Shown: positions 38,901 to 48,665 of the stretch, piece by piece
Position numbering within the stretch: position 1 is the first letter of the stretch
Layout: each line of letters starts with the position of its first letter
NCBI GenBank assembly: GCA_963922205.1
Contig: CAWUHX010000078.1
Coordinates: 992,001-1,056,000, forward strand
Direction: 5' to 3'
DNA length: 64,000 nt
Origin: Romanomermis culicivorax
Taxonomy: Eukaryota; Nematoda; Enoplea; Mermithida; Mermithidae
Translations under genes and position numbers: made by a program
The notes under the pieces: generated by a model
The model's database searches: none
Told to the model about the DNA's origin: nothing
What the model saw: only the letters and a program-made list of their open reading frames with translations

Positions 38901-39228
38901 CTGATTGCGGAGCTTCAATTGAAAATGAATAGTGTCAAACAGACAACCCGATAGGGAGGGGTATGAAGGGGGTATTACCCCTACCCAAAGTCCTAAAAAT
39001 TGACCACTGGGTGCCTAATTTTGTGACAAAACGAAGTGTTTAGTGGACATTTAGCTACACTACCACCGCAATTTTTCAACTTTACCCCTACCTGAAAAAT
39101 CTGACCTTGGGGACCTCTGGTGTCAAACAACGGACAAAAATAGTGAAAATGGAATTTACTCTGGTATATTCATTGATTAGTTTCTGATATTTTGCACCAG
39201 CAGTCAAATTCGACGATGTTGTTGACAT
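29961..39228 (-). CDS. Ppp1r21: PPP1R21-like coiled-coil protein (KLRAQ family), about 427 aa, 11 exons, central domain absent
   Basis: PPP1R21 is an early-endosomal coiled-coil protein linked to protein phosphatase 1. Exons in transcript order: 39160-39228, 38844-38912, 38436-38780, 38170-38336, 31457-31533, 31306-31397, 31022-31060, 30515-30721, 30348-30446, 30049-30141 and 29961-29987. The ATG is at 39228-39226. Exon 1 has KYQKLINEY; exon 2 has LRNQVPILKKAVLDEQ, matching vertebrate LRAQNQVLKKGVVDEQ. Exon 3 has IESLTFRNEQLLKRVESLQ. C-terminal exons match the vertebrate C-terminal coiled coil (RQRIAELEKDNERL, YYDNECRNLLTQLETAK, MQRNYESQIKALSEHV). Every junction keeps frame, including exon 4 (two spare bases) to exon 5 (one base), separated by a 6.6-kb intron. 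The vertebrate protein is about 780 aa; its central 350-400 residues have no counterpart in the exons seen. The last 8-codon exon is the least certain. Confidence 0.87.
31534..34025. other. Long PPP1R21 intron, first part
   Basis: No exon matching the central PPP1R21 region was recognised on the - strand. Short open frames near 31700 and 32700 have no recognisable similarity. Sequence is AT-rich and probably old repeats. Confidence 0.4.
34026..34110. repeat. Left-end fragment of the TAGAGCTTCAC hAT MITE
   Basis: Starts TAGAGCTTCACACCGGGTACC and carries several ACCCGGGTA words, like the complete element at 62670-63465. The right end was not found nearby; related ACCCGGG sequence at 36243-36300 may be a separated piece. 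A degraded hairpin (GATGCTTCGCGCCATC) precedes it at 34007. Confidence 0.65.
34462..34925. repeat. Long palindromic element, arms about 220 bp
   Basis: The left half (about 34470-34697) is the imperfect reverse complement of the right half (about 34705-34915). Shared words include TGCCTTTTTCGACGGAACGG, GGAGGTTACCGTC and GGAACGGAATGCAAT, arranged symmetrically around about 34700. No coding frame is likely. It sits in the long PPP1R21 intron, so transcripts of that gene would carry a hairpin. Confidence 0.8.
34926..38169. other. Long PPP1R21 intron, second part
   Basis: Contains a small hAT-like fragment (TAGTGATGGACCGATGG to CATCCCTA, about 35389-35442), a GTTGCAC-type fragment near 36000, ACCCGGG-rich sequence near 36243, and the hairpins GCTGCTAGGCGCCG (about 35819) and CGGCGCGTAGCGCCG (about 37681). 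No exon was recognised. Confidence 0.4.
38940..39119. mobile_element. hAT-like MITE, CAGACNACCC family (180 bp)
   Basis: Starts CAGACAACCC and ends GGGGACCTCTG, with a perfect 8-bp duplication GTGTCAAA (38932-38939 and 39120-39127). It fills most of PPP1R21 intron 1, starting 28 bases upstream of exon 2. A related copy lies at 6543-6721. Confidence 0.85.
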
Positions 39229-40338
39229 ATGAGTAAATGTTCCTTAATGTCGCCGTCTTCTAATTGAATTCTTTCCCAGTTCTAAAATTTATGCATAATG
39301 TGACTAAATTTTCAGGAAATGGCTATACTTTCTAACCACAGAAATCATTATTTCTACAATGCGTTTTAGAATCATTCTGATGTTCTCGGAGCCAGTAATA
39401 CATAAAACTGAGGAAAAATTACAAAAATTTTAGTCAGGTCATATTGTGCTGATAAACGAAAACGACACAATTGATGTTGCACAACGGTCGAAAGCATAAT
39501 ATCCATAAATGTACATCTGTGTTATACGAAAAAAATTTGGGCCTGCAACAGAAGGTTGTGCCTTAAGAGGCATGCGCCAATGCCTATAAAATTACACTTG
39601 AAAATCGAGCGTTTCTTTACAATTTCAAAAAATGTGAATTTTGGAGTATGCTGACCTCAAGAAATTTCAGCAAATATAGTCGCTAGAGAATCTGAATTTT
39701 ATTTTGAAGCACCTCGATCAAATTCATCGAGAGATTTAATGTCAATGTGCTACTGCCTACTGTAGCTGATACAACAATAGTATAGTGTTGCTTCTTAAGT
39801 TTTTTATACTCTAGCTCTGAGCTGAATCATAACTGTAATTGAAGGGAAGTGCATAGGAACCCCACAGCATTCGTCGGCCATATGGCTAGCCATTGGGCGA
39901 CCCGCATAGGATTTGCCAATCCTATCGTTACCTATATGGTAGCCCTAGGAACTATTTTTACTCTTGGTCAGAAATATATCAAAAATATCAATTTTTGAAT
40001 ACTATTTTTAGAACCGTTTTCGGACTTTCTTCGTTGAAAAAATAAAATTTTCTTTCTTTCACAGCCCTCCTCTCCAATTTCGAGGAATCAGTGACCCTCG
40101 GCACCAAAAAAAAGTCGGACATCGAACTCCGTTGAATCATAAGCAGAATGGAAAAAAATATTTAATAATGTAGGCTTGAAAATACACTATAGTATAAATG
40201 AAAGCATGTAATGTTCCTTTAAATACGTCAATTGTGGGAAATGTCTTGTTAAAAGTATAGTTTTATTAAGTTGCTGTTGTCAAAATTTGCGTCTTTGAGT
40301 CATTACCACTTCTAAAGATCAATTCGTACAAGAACTCG
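39229..40338. other. Upstream region of PPP1R21
   Basis: Should contain the promoter of the - strand gene starting at 39228, but no core element is evident. A palindromic stretch with GGCTAGCCATTGGGCG and CATATGGTAGCCC at about 39885-39950 looks like a repeat fragment, related to one near 33850-33920. Confidence 0.4.
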
Positions 40339-40346
40339 ATCGCTTG

Positions 40347-40536
40347 CATACCTGTACTTGGGGAGGGTTGGGGGGGGGACCTCCCCCCCCCAACTTGGCC
40401 AACCATATACCCATACCCCCCAGTTTGGAAAAAATTAAAAAAAATTGCAAAAAAATGTATTTTTTGGCCTTTTTTGGGAAAAATTTCGACTTTTTTCTAC
40501 CGCCCCCCACAACTGGTCGGACCTCTTACAGGTATG
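40347..40536. mobile_element. CATACCTG MITE, copy B (190 bp)
   Basis: Starts CATACCTGTACTTGGGG and ends CCTCTTACAGGTATG. The flanks ATCGCTTG (40339-40346) and ATCGCTTA (40537-40544) form an 8-bp duplication with one mismatch. The interior has C-tracts and AAAAATTTCGACTTTTTT. Confidence 0.85.
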
Positions 40537-40959
40537 ATCGCTTACAATAGTTGAACTACCGCAAACCCTACATTTTGTATATCTTCATTTTTGTCCTTTC
40601 ACCTTATTTAGAGCTACAGTATAAAAAAACTTAATAAGCAACTTTATACTATTGTTGTACCAGCTACAGTAAGCTGTAGCACATATTGTTTTTTTAATGC
40701 GCCGATGAATTTGATTATGCTGCTCAACAATGAAATTGAGTTTCTCCAGTAACTAAGGTTGCTGAAATTTCTGGGGCTGCCAACATACTCCAGAATGCAC
40801 ATTTTTCCGAAATTTTAGAGAAACGCTTGATTTTCAAGTTTAAGTTTAATATGCTAATATTGACGCATTACCTCCTAAAGCACAACCTTGCTAAAGATCA
40901 TTTTGCTGTAATCCCGAAATTTTTTTCGTATAATAACCCTGCTGTGAGGTTGTCTACGC

Positions 40960-41054
40960 AGCAAAAATGACCTGCTGATCTCAAATAGTTATCAAATGCC
41001 ATACTCTGATCAAAGTCGCCCCTGATCAAAGTCACCCCACTTTACCTTAATCGC
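40960..41054. repeat. Right half of a mariner-like palindromic MITE
   Basis: Carries TGCCATACTCTGATCAAAGT, GTCGCCCCTGATCAAAG and the end CCCCACTTTACCT followed by TA, as in the complete element at 46251-46373. The left half was not found in intact form. Confidence 0.6.
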
Positions 41055-41324
41055 TTCGAAAAACTTAGAGACTTGACGTATTAATCGTTCCCAAAAACTG
41101 TGTCAAGGAAAAAATGCGAATCTCCATTAAATATCATGATAAAATATTGAAGATTACCGGTTAAAACATTAGGTAATACGTTTTGGATGATGAAAACTAT
41201 TTTAGATTAAGTGATAAGTGAAGGTAGAAATTTTAAAAGCCGCGTCTGAGCCAAATAATACATAATAATGATATGGTAATTAAAGTTATAACCGGCGCGA
41301 AGCGCAGCGCCAGAAAATTGTGAG

Positions 41325-41515
41325 CATACCTGTAATTGGGGGGGGGGTTGGGAGGGACTCCCCCCGCCAACTTGGCCAACCATATACCCAACCCCTCCCA
41401 GTTTGGAGAAAATTTAAAAAATTTGCAAAAAAGTGTATGTTTTTTGGCGTTTTTCGGGAAAAATTTCGACTTTTTTCGACCCCCCCCCCAACTGGTCGGA
41501 CCTCTTACAGGTATG
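41325..41515. mobile_element. CATACCTG MITE, copy C (191 bp)
   Basis: Starts CATACCTGTAATTGGGG and ends CCTCTTACAGGTATG, with a perfect 8-bp duplication ATTGTGAG (41317-41324 and 41516-41523). Confidence 0.88.
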
Positions 41516-43677
41516 ATTGTGAGATTGTGACCTTTAAAAATGCACCAAAATGCATCTTTTCTGTATCCGATCCCCAAAATTTTCTCCTCAAATAGGGGAA
41601 GAGCCCAAAATTTTTTCCCCTTTTCCGAATTTTTTTCCTGAAAAAGCACGATTTGAGGAAAAAAACAGTGGACTGAAACAGTGTTTTGTTTTGTGCCAAA
41701 ACATGGTTTTTAGCACAAAAAAAATTTGGAATGGCACAAAAAATTTTGAGCGTTTGTGCCAATTGCCACAAATTTTTTGACTGGTCCAAGGCTAAATTTC
41801 TTTGATTTTTAGTCATTTTAAGGGCTGAAAACGCAGAATTTTCTCGGCGCTTCGCGCCGATTCAATGGATTTAATATTGACTACTTTCCTTTGTCTCGAA
41901 CGCGAGCGGATTCTATTCGAATAATTTATTTGTATTATCGCAACAGACTGAGATTGTCAATGACTGGCTAAAGAATAGAAATTGTTAACTTTACTTCCTC
42001 TGTTAATTCAGTTGGATTGAGAACCGAAACTTATATTTTTGGTGATTGATTCAAACAAAAAAATTGAAATTTTCGGCACAATTATTCAACCAAAAATCTA
42101 CGCGAAGCGACTTTCGACTTTTTTCAGGAGAAAACAATTATAGACATACAAGACATCCTAATTTAATCTTTAATATTGTTGTTAGGAAGGAGGCCGAAAA
42201 GTAAAGGAAAACTTCATGACAAAAAGTCTATAAAAATATCTCAATTTTCGCAGCATTCAATTTCTTTCCGGATCGTAGAAACCGTTTGTTAGATCAGTTT
42301 TTCTTATCTCGCTGACGTGGTTAGAGAAAATAGAGCAGGCACGATTTTTATGCAAATGAATGCGGTGAAAGTATCTTTAGTTAGTTTTTATCAAACTTGA
42401 AAGAAAGAAAGAAAATAAATTTATTAAATGCAAAGAAATACAAGAGTAAAAATACAGTGTTTTTTTTGTGCCAAAATATTATTTTTTGGCACAAAAAATT
42501 TTGGGCGTTTGTGCCAATTGGCACAAAATTTTTGGCTGGTCAAACATTAAATTTCCTTGATTTTTAGACGTTTTAGAGGCTGAAAATACAAAAATTGTTC
42601 GGCTCTTCGCGCCGAGTCAATGAACATAATATTTCCTTTCCTATTCCTATATTTGACCCGAACGCGAACGATTTCACCCCGAACAGTGTATTGGTATCGT
42701 TGCAGCACATTTTATAGGCTGTCAATGACTGATGAATGAGAAGAAATTCTGAATATTCTCTGTTAATTCAGTCAGATTCGGGTTCAAAACTGAAATTCTT
42801 ACTTTTTGCGTTTGGTTGATTCGAATAGAAAAATCGATATCGTTGGTAATGGTACAATATTTCGGCCGAAAATTTACACAATTTTTAACTTTATTTTCCC
42901 TAGTCTTTACAGTGTTGCTAAATGTATATATCGATAATTCATATTCGTCGTAAGTCGAAGCGAATCAATTTGAACTTCCTGAACAATTCTAGAGTTATTT
43001 AAATTTTGTCAGCATTCCATTTCTTTTAGAGTTGTCGTGAAATATTTTCTTGCACAGTTTTTTCTTATCTGACTGAAATGGTTTAGCAGAAAAATAGGTT
43101 GAGGAGCACGATTTTTCCAAAAAATTAATGCGTTTTAAACGTTAACTTTTCATAAACTTTTGGCATAAAACTTTTCCGCAGTTTTTCAGTATGTTTCTAG
43201 TAGAAAAAAATTTTTTGTGCCATTGGCACAAATTTTTTTGGCCGTTTGTGCCAATTGGCACCACCCTTTTTTCCCTCAAATGTGGTCTTTTGAGGAAAAA
43301 AAAATTCGAAATGAGGAAAAAAATTTTGGGTATGGTTCTCATTGTGGAAATAATTTTGGGGAACTCTAAACCGAAAAGATGTGTTTTGGTAGACTTTAAA
43401 AGGTCAAAATCAATTATAACTAATTCTATCAGGCGCGGCCGTTAGCATATCTACTTCGACTTACTAATTAATGCTCAACAGTTTCTATCAATCAAGTTAG
43501 CTCATTTCATTTTCTAATCTTTTACAGTCAATTATGTCGCCGAAAATAGAGATTTTTCATCAAGTCTCTCAATTTTTTCTTTCGATGATTGGAATTTTTT
43601 AAACGTTTGCAATCTGAACTTACGCGATTTTAAAACATTTGTTCACGAATTATCTGTTGGAGAGATCGAAAATTTTT

Positions 43678-43694
43678 CCGGCGCTTTGCGCCGG
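43678..43694. repeat. GC-rich hairpin module CCGGCGC-TTT-GCGCCGG
   Basis: A perfect 7-bp stem with a 3-base loop, preceded by AAAATTTTT. One of more than twenty such modules in the window (see findings). The neighbouring one at 43799-43815 has loop TCC. Confidence 0.85.
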
Positions 43695-43864
43695 AATGGG
43701 AAGCAAATTACACTTCATCAGTCTGATTTTAATTTATTTCCCAACGTTATAAAGGCTCATTTTCCAGCGTTTTAGAAAGTGAAAATCGAAAAATTTTTCC
43801 GGCGCTCCGCGCCGGACCAAGAACTAAATAAAATTAGATGATTCTAATCGGAATCACAGAAATG

Positions 43865-45126
43865 ATGATTCTTGTGTCCTTCAGCTTTTAAGTTATAAAA
43901 CATTAGAAAAAATCTTGTGTCCTTCAGCTTTTAAGTTGTAAAACATTATGGGCTAAAAATTTGGATAAAAAAGTAGCAACAGATTCAATTTATATCGATT
44001 TTCAGAAAGCATTTGATACCGTTTCTCATGAAAAACTTTTTGGAAAATTAGCTTCCTATGGCATATCTGGTTTTGAGATGGTTACATGGTTTTTTATTTA
44101 ATAGGACTCAACAGGTAAAAATTGGCAATTGCTTCTCTAATCCAATTAAGGTTACTAGTGGGGTACCTCAGGGTAGTGTATTGGGACCAACATTATTCCT
44201 AATTTTCATGAATGATATATTTGATGGTATTAGCAGTGAAATTTATCTTTTTGCTGATGATGTGAAAATATTCAATGGTACAAAAAATGCTGAAGTGCTA
44301 CAGGGTGATGTTGTCAAAGTTTATGAATGGTCATTGAAATGGCAATTATCTATTTCTCTGGAAAAATGTTCTGTTTTGCATCTTGGGAGTAATAACCCCA
44401 AAGTTGAGTATTATATAAACGATTTTCTGATTCCTACTGTTTCAGAGATGAAGGATCTTGGTGTTATGTTCAATGAAAAATTGTCGGCAACTGCCCATTG
44501 TAATTATGTGGTTAAAAAAGCATCTAGGGTGGCAAATTTGATTTTAAAATGTTTTCACACTAACTTCAATGAATTAAAAATCAGGGCTTTTAAATCCTAT
44601 GTTCTCCCTATTCTGGAATATGGTTCAACACTCTGGAATCCTTGTCTGGTTGGGGATACTAAATTGGTAGAAAAAGTTCAACAAAGGTTTACAAAAAGGC
44701 TTTTTGGTTACAAAGATTTATGCTATAAGGAGCGCCTCGATAAATCTGGCCTTGATGACCTTGCATTTAGATGTACGTGTATTGACTTATCTTACATGTT
44801 CTTAATTTTGAAATTTAAAGTTATTCCACCCGACTTATTTTTCACTTTGAGTCCATTCAGTTATCGCGCGTCTAACTTATTTAAATTGTATAAATCGAAA
44901 TATAACTCTAACGCTTTAAAACATGATTTTTGCTCGCGAAATATTGATGTTTGGAATTCCCTACCCAATGATATCATTCATTCGAACAATATGCCCTGTT
45001 TTTGGTCTGAATTGAGTCGTTTTTTAAAGCTCAATTCGCACGTGCTTTTGTCACGTCCATGAGCTTTTCTGTATTAGTCGCATTTACTCTTGTATTTATT
45101 CGCATTTAATAAATTTCTTTCTTCAA
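43865..45126 (+). mobile_element. 5'-truncated non-LTR retrotransposon (CR1/Jockey-like)
   Basis: Absent at the matching position of the paralogous element (near 48833). The flanks AAATG (43860-43864) and AAATG (45127-45131) fit a short target duplication. It keeps the C-terminal half of a reverse transcriptase and a 3' tail AATAAATTTCTTTCTTCAAA without poly(A). The first 85 bases contain a tandem duplication of a segment with CTTGTGTCCTTCAGCTTTTA. The endonuclease and ORF1 regions are missing. Confidence 0.88.
43948..45062 (+). pseudogene. Reverse transcriptase fragment of the LINE, frameshifted
   Basis: Reads RT motifs in order: IDFQKAFDTVSHEKL, then after a frameshift near 44070-44090 FNRTQQVKIG, SGVPQGSVLGP, the catalytic LFADDVKIF (about 44247-44273), and a thumb and C-terminal region with LPILEYGSTLWNP and a conserved WNSLPNDII before the stop at 45060-45062. 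From 44058 to the stop the frame is open for 334 codons. The fingers, endonuclease and N-terminus are lost, so it is not autonomous. Similarity is to CR1/Jockey-type LINEs; clade assignment is an inference. Confidence 0.85.
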
Positions 45127-45476
45127 AAATGTTGATAGCAGATAAATTCATGAGAACTCTATCGTTAACTTGCTTTATCCGCTCCTATAGAACACCAATA
45201 TATTCTTCATGAGCTCATTTTGACTAACATAACCAGAATTTTCTCAATTTTTTTCCTCATTTTTGCAGGTTTCTGACTACAAATACAACAAAATGCTTGG
45301 GTATGCTCCAAAAATGCATAAAAAAGCATCCGTAGCCACATTATAAGCGTTTTTAAAAATGTGGAAAATTTTTGGAAAATGAGGAAAAAAATTTTGGGTC
45401 CGGTTCTCATGTGGAAAAAATCTTCGAGGAAAAAAACGGTGATTGGCACAAATGTCCGTGCACAAAAAAAACGCTG

Positions 45477-45630
45477 CCCCCAACTTGCCCAACCATACCC
45501 GACCTCCCGCCCCAGTTTGGAAAAAATTAAAAAAATTTGCAAAAAAGTGTATGTTTTCCGGCCTTTTTTGGGAAAAATTTCGACTTTTTTCGACCCCCCC
45601 CCCCAACTGGTCGGAGGTCTTACAGGTATG
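45477..45630. repeat. Truncated CATACCTG MITE, copy E
   Basis: Lacks the left end; it begins CCCCCAACTTGCCCAACCAT and runs to GGAGGTCTTACAGGTATG. It abuts the right end of element Y1. Confidence 0.7.
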
Positions 45631-46250
45631 AACAGGACATATTGTTATAACTTTTGGCACAAAACAGTTTTATGGTTTCCAGTGCGTTTTTGGAGTGAAA
45701 AAATTGTTTGTGCCATTAGCTTAATTTTTTTTGGCCCTTTGTTCCAATTGACACAAATGTCCGTGCACAAAAAAAACGCTGGACTGAAACATGGTTTTTG
45801 GCACAAAAAAAATTGGAACGGCACAAAAATTTTTGAGCGTTTGTGCAAATTGGCACAAAATTTTCGGCTGGTCAAACATTAAATTTCCTTGACTTTTAGA
45901 CGTTTTAGGCGCTGAAAATGCCAAAAATTTTCGGCGCTTCGCGCCGATTCAATGAATATAATATTTTCTACTCGTATATTAGACCCAAACGCGAGTGATT
46001 TCTCTTCGAAACAGTGTATTAGAGTATCGTTGCAGGCAGCAACAAACTTTACAGGCTGTTAATGATCGATGAATGAAAAAAAATTCTGGATATTCTCTGT
46101 TCATTCAGTCAGATTCGGATTTAGAGCTGAAATCCTTAATTTTTGTGTTTGATTGATTCTAATAGAAAAATAGAAATCGTTAATACAGTGTTTTGACCGA
46201 AAAGTTACACAATTTTAGACTTTATTCTCTCTAGTCTTTACATTATATAA

Positions 46251-46373
46251 GGTAAAGTGGGGGTGACTTTGATCAGGGGCGACTTGATCAGAGTATGGCA
46301 TATTTGAGATCATCAGCAGGAATGCCATACTCTGATCAAAGTCGCCCCTGATCAAAGTCACCCCACTTTACCT
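46251..46373. mobile_element. Mariner-like palindromic MITE (123 bp)
   Basis: Ends AGGTAAAGTGGGGGTGACTT and, inverted, AGGTAAAGTGGGGTGACTTT. TA flanks both sides (46249-46250 and 46374-46375). The inverted arms cover most of its length (GATCAGAGTATGGCAT on the left pairs with ATGCCATACTCTGATC on the right). A fragment of the same family is at 40960-41054. Confidence 0.85.
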
Positions 46374-47596
46374 TAAATATTCGCAGTCGAAAATTGAATC
46401 AATTTGAACTTCCTGAACAGTTCTAGAGTTATTCAAATTTTCTCAGCATTCCATTTCTTTCTAAGTCGCCGTAAGCTATTTTCTTGCAGTTTTTTCTTAT
46501 TTCACTGTCGTGGTTAGCTGAAAAATAGATTGGGCATGATTTTTACAAAAAATTAATCCGTTAGTATCTTCAAATTGATATATTTTTATCAAACTTTTGG
46601 CCTAAAACTTTTCCACGGTTTTCAGTATGTTCCTTGTCATTGTTTTTTTTCCACGAACTTTTTTCCACAAATGTGGAAAGGGGTCAAATTTTTTTTCCAC
46701 ATGTGGAAAAAAATTTTTTCGTCTTAAAATCCTCGTTTTTTGGCTAAAAAATGCTCACAGACGCTTTATCGCACTGTTTTTGAGCTTTTTCAAGCCTTCC
46801 AGTGTTTTTAGAGAAGTTAATTCATTAAAATTGAAGAAAAAATTGAAATGTTCGACTTAAAAGCCTAATCTACAAGCATTGATGAACAAATTTTCTAGCA
46901 AACTATCCAAGAGCATAATTGACTTGAATTACACAAGAAATCAATGGTCAAGTCCTCTATGATGACAAGCGAAAGCCCAGAAAGGATGGTAATCTTTCCG
47001 GCGCCAAGCGCCGGAAAATTTTTTGGGTATATTGACATTCTGGGATGCTGGAAAATCAATTTTCCGAACCTTTATTTCAAGAATTAGATTCCAATTTTGT
47101 GTTCAAAAGTCGTAATTTCTAGAATTTTAATTGAAAATTTTTAAAATCTGTAACTTATTTGTAAACTCTCATGAACTTGGTCGAAAATATATGAGTAAGA
47201 AGAGTATAAATTTCAGAAAGATATTTCCATGAAGCTTTTGAATTGATTTTTTGTTAGCAAAGAAATAATCGCATCTTAAAGCATAGAGACTTGACGTATT
47301 GATCTTTCTCAAAAGGAAAAAATGCGAATCTTCATTAAATATTATGATAAAATGTTGAAGATTATCAATTAAAACATGAGACGTTTAAGATGACGAAAAC
47401 TATTATCGATTAAGTGATAAATGAAGGTAGACATAATCACCGTTTTTTTCCTCAAATGGGGTCTTTTGAGGAAAAAAATTTCGAAATGAGGAAAAAAATT
47501 TTAGGTATGGTTCTCATTGTGGAAAAATTTTTGGGGAATTCAAAACTGAAAAGATGCGTTTTGGTGGACTTAAAAAGGTCAAAATCTCAAAATTTT

Positions 47597-47613
47597 CCGG
47601 CGCTACGCGCCGG
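47597..47613. repeat. GC-rich hairpin module CCGGCGC-TAC-GCGCCGG
   Basis: A perfect 7-bp stem with loop TAC, preceded by CAAAATTTT. Confidence 0.85.
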
Positions 47614-47816
47614 TCATGGGTATAATCTTGACTACTTTCTATCAGGCGCAGCCGTTAGCATATCTACTTCTCAACTTACTAATTAATGCTTCACAGTTTC
47701 TATCAATTAAGTTGACTCGTTTCATTTTCTATTCGTTAGCAGTCAATTATGTTGCCCAAAATTGAGATTTCTCATCAATTCTCTCAATTTTTTCTCTCGA
47801 TGCTTGGAATTTTTTC

Positions 47817-48493
47817 GGTACTTTTCTGTTATACCCCCCGCACATATTTTTTTTTTCAAAATCCCCGGCACCAATTTATACTACCGCAATTAATTGGACT
47901 TTTTCTAGTGTTTTAACACTTGAGAAAGCTAACCAGCACATTTTCAAAGCGCGGAATGGCCCCTACAGAAAAATCCTACCGACATCAAGAATCGAACCTG
48001 GTCCACCAGCCTATGGACTTAATGCGTGTACCACTACACAATTTCCCCAGAAAGTATCAACACTACATTCCTTCAAGTAAGACCCTTGATAATATTTAAA
48101 CTAACAACTTCATTTGGAAGAGCCTCAACAGCGCTGCGCCCTACGGGCGCAGCTGCTGTACCCTAAGCCTAAGCCTAAGGAGAATTTTAAAGGAAAAATA
48201 AATTATTAAAATACTAAACTCAAATTAAATTATTAAATTTATTATTAAAATACTAAACTCAAATTAGATTTACAAATTCGTTGACTTTCGACAATAAAGG
48301 GTAATATTTCCAACATGGTCAGAAAATTCGCATAGGTGGCGGTAGTATAATACACAAAAAAGCTGAAAAAGTAAAGATAGGATCATTTTCAACGCAGCGA
48401 TACATAATTTCGGCCATATACGAATTCAGCATTTCTCTGGTACTTCAAAATTTAAAAAAAAAATATGTGCGGGGGGTATAACAGAAAAGTACC
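47817..48493. mobile_element. Merlin-like non-autonomous element (677 bp)
   Basis: Terminal inverted repeats of about 40 bp begin GGTACTTTTCTGTTATACCC. They are flanked by perfect 8-bp duplications ATTTTTTC (47809-47816 and 48494-48501). The related element Z1 is uninterrupted at this point (near 43595-43605). GG-starting termini with 8-9 bp duplications suggest Merlin, but there is no transposase to prove it. A SINE-like module lies inside. Confidence 0.75.
47970..48185 (-). repeat. tRNA-derived SINE-like module, copy 1
   Basis: On the - strand it has a GGCTTAGGCTTAGGGTACAGC start, a GC-rich CGCAGC stem and, further on, a tRNA-like part: A-box-like GTGTAGTGGTACACGC (48023-48038) and B-box-like CCAGGTTCGATTC (47989-48001). 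Copy 2 is at 59633-59835 on the + strand. Tail and duplications were not resolved. Confidence 0.6.
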
Positions 48494-48648
48494 ATTTTTT
48501 CAACGTTTGCAACCTGAACTTTTGCGTTTATTGAAGATGGAAATTGAAGACATCATTCTAGACTGCGATTTTAGAACTTCTGCTCATGAATATCCGTTGG
48601 AGAAATTTATTTTCCGGTGTTTTAGAATATATAAACCCGAAAATTTTT

Positions 48649-48665
48649 CCGGCGCTTCGCGCCGG
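48649..48665. repeat. GC-rich hairpin module CCGGCGC-TTC-GCGCCGG
   Basis: A perfect 7-bp stem with loop TTC, preceded by AAAATTTTT; a second one with loop TCC follows at 48770-48786. Confidence 0.85.

Larger units (their letters stand above)
43262..45441. mobile_element. hAT-like element, CCTCAAAT word family (Z1), carrying a LINE
   Basis: Starts CACCCTTTTTTCCCTCAAAT and ends TTCGAGGAAAAAAACGGTG. A perfect 8-bp duplication ATTGGCAC is at 43254-43261 and 45442-45449. Two hairpins lie at 43678-43694 and 43799-43815. A LINE fragment occupies 43865-45126. The copy at 47438-49196 lacks that LINE. Confidence 0.82.
42455..45476. mobile_element. hAT-like element, GTGCCAA word family (Y1)
   Basis: Starts CAGTGTTTTTTTTGTGCC and ends GTGCACAAAAAAAACGCTG, body collinear with Y0 and Y3 (CCCTAGTCTTTACAG, TTTTGGCATAAAAC). 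A CCTCAAAT-family element interrupts it at 43262-45441, splitting the subterminal word CAATTGGCAC. No matching flanking duplication was found, because its right side abuts a truncated MITE. Confidence 0.65.
41679..45781. mobile_element. hAT-like element, GTGCCAA word family (Y0), heavily interrupted
   Basis: Starts CAGTGTTTTGTTTTGTGCC and ends GTGCACAAAAAAAACGCTG. It is flanked by perfect GACTGAAA copies at 41671-41678 and 45782-45789. Inside lie a LINE 3'-end scrap (about 42397-42454), another GTGCCAA element (42455-45476) and a truncated MITE (45477-45630). Hairpins TCGGCGCTTCGCGCCGA at about 41845 and similar at about 42600 mark Y0 and the inner copy. The right duplication is shared with the next element, which starts immediately after it. 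Confidence 0.75.

Noticed and set aside
45277-45882. Several overlapping frames of 110-170 codons on both strands
   Set aside because: They run across junctions of unrelated elements (CCTCAAAT end, truncated MITE, GTGCCAA end) and read the T- and A-runs; no gene-like composition.
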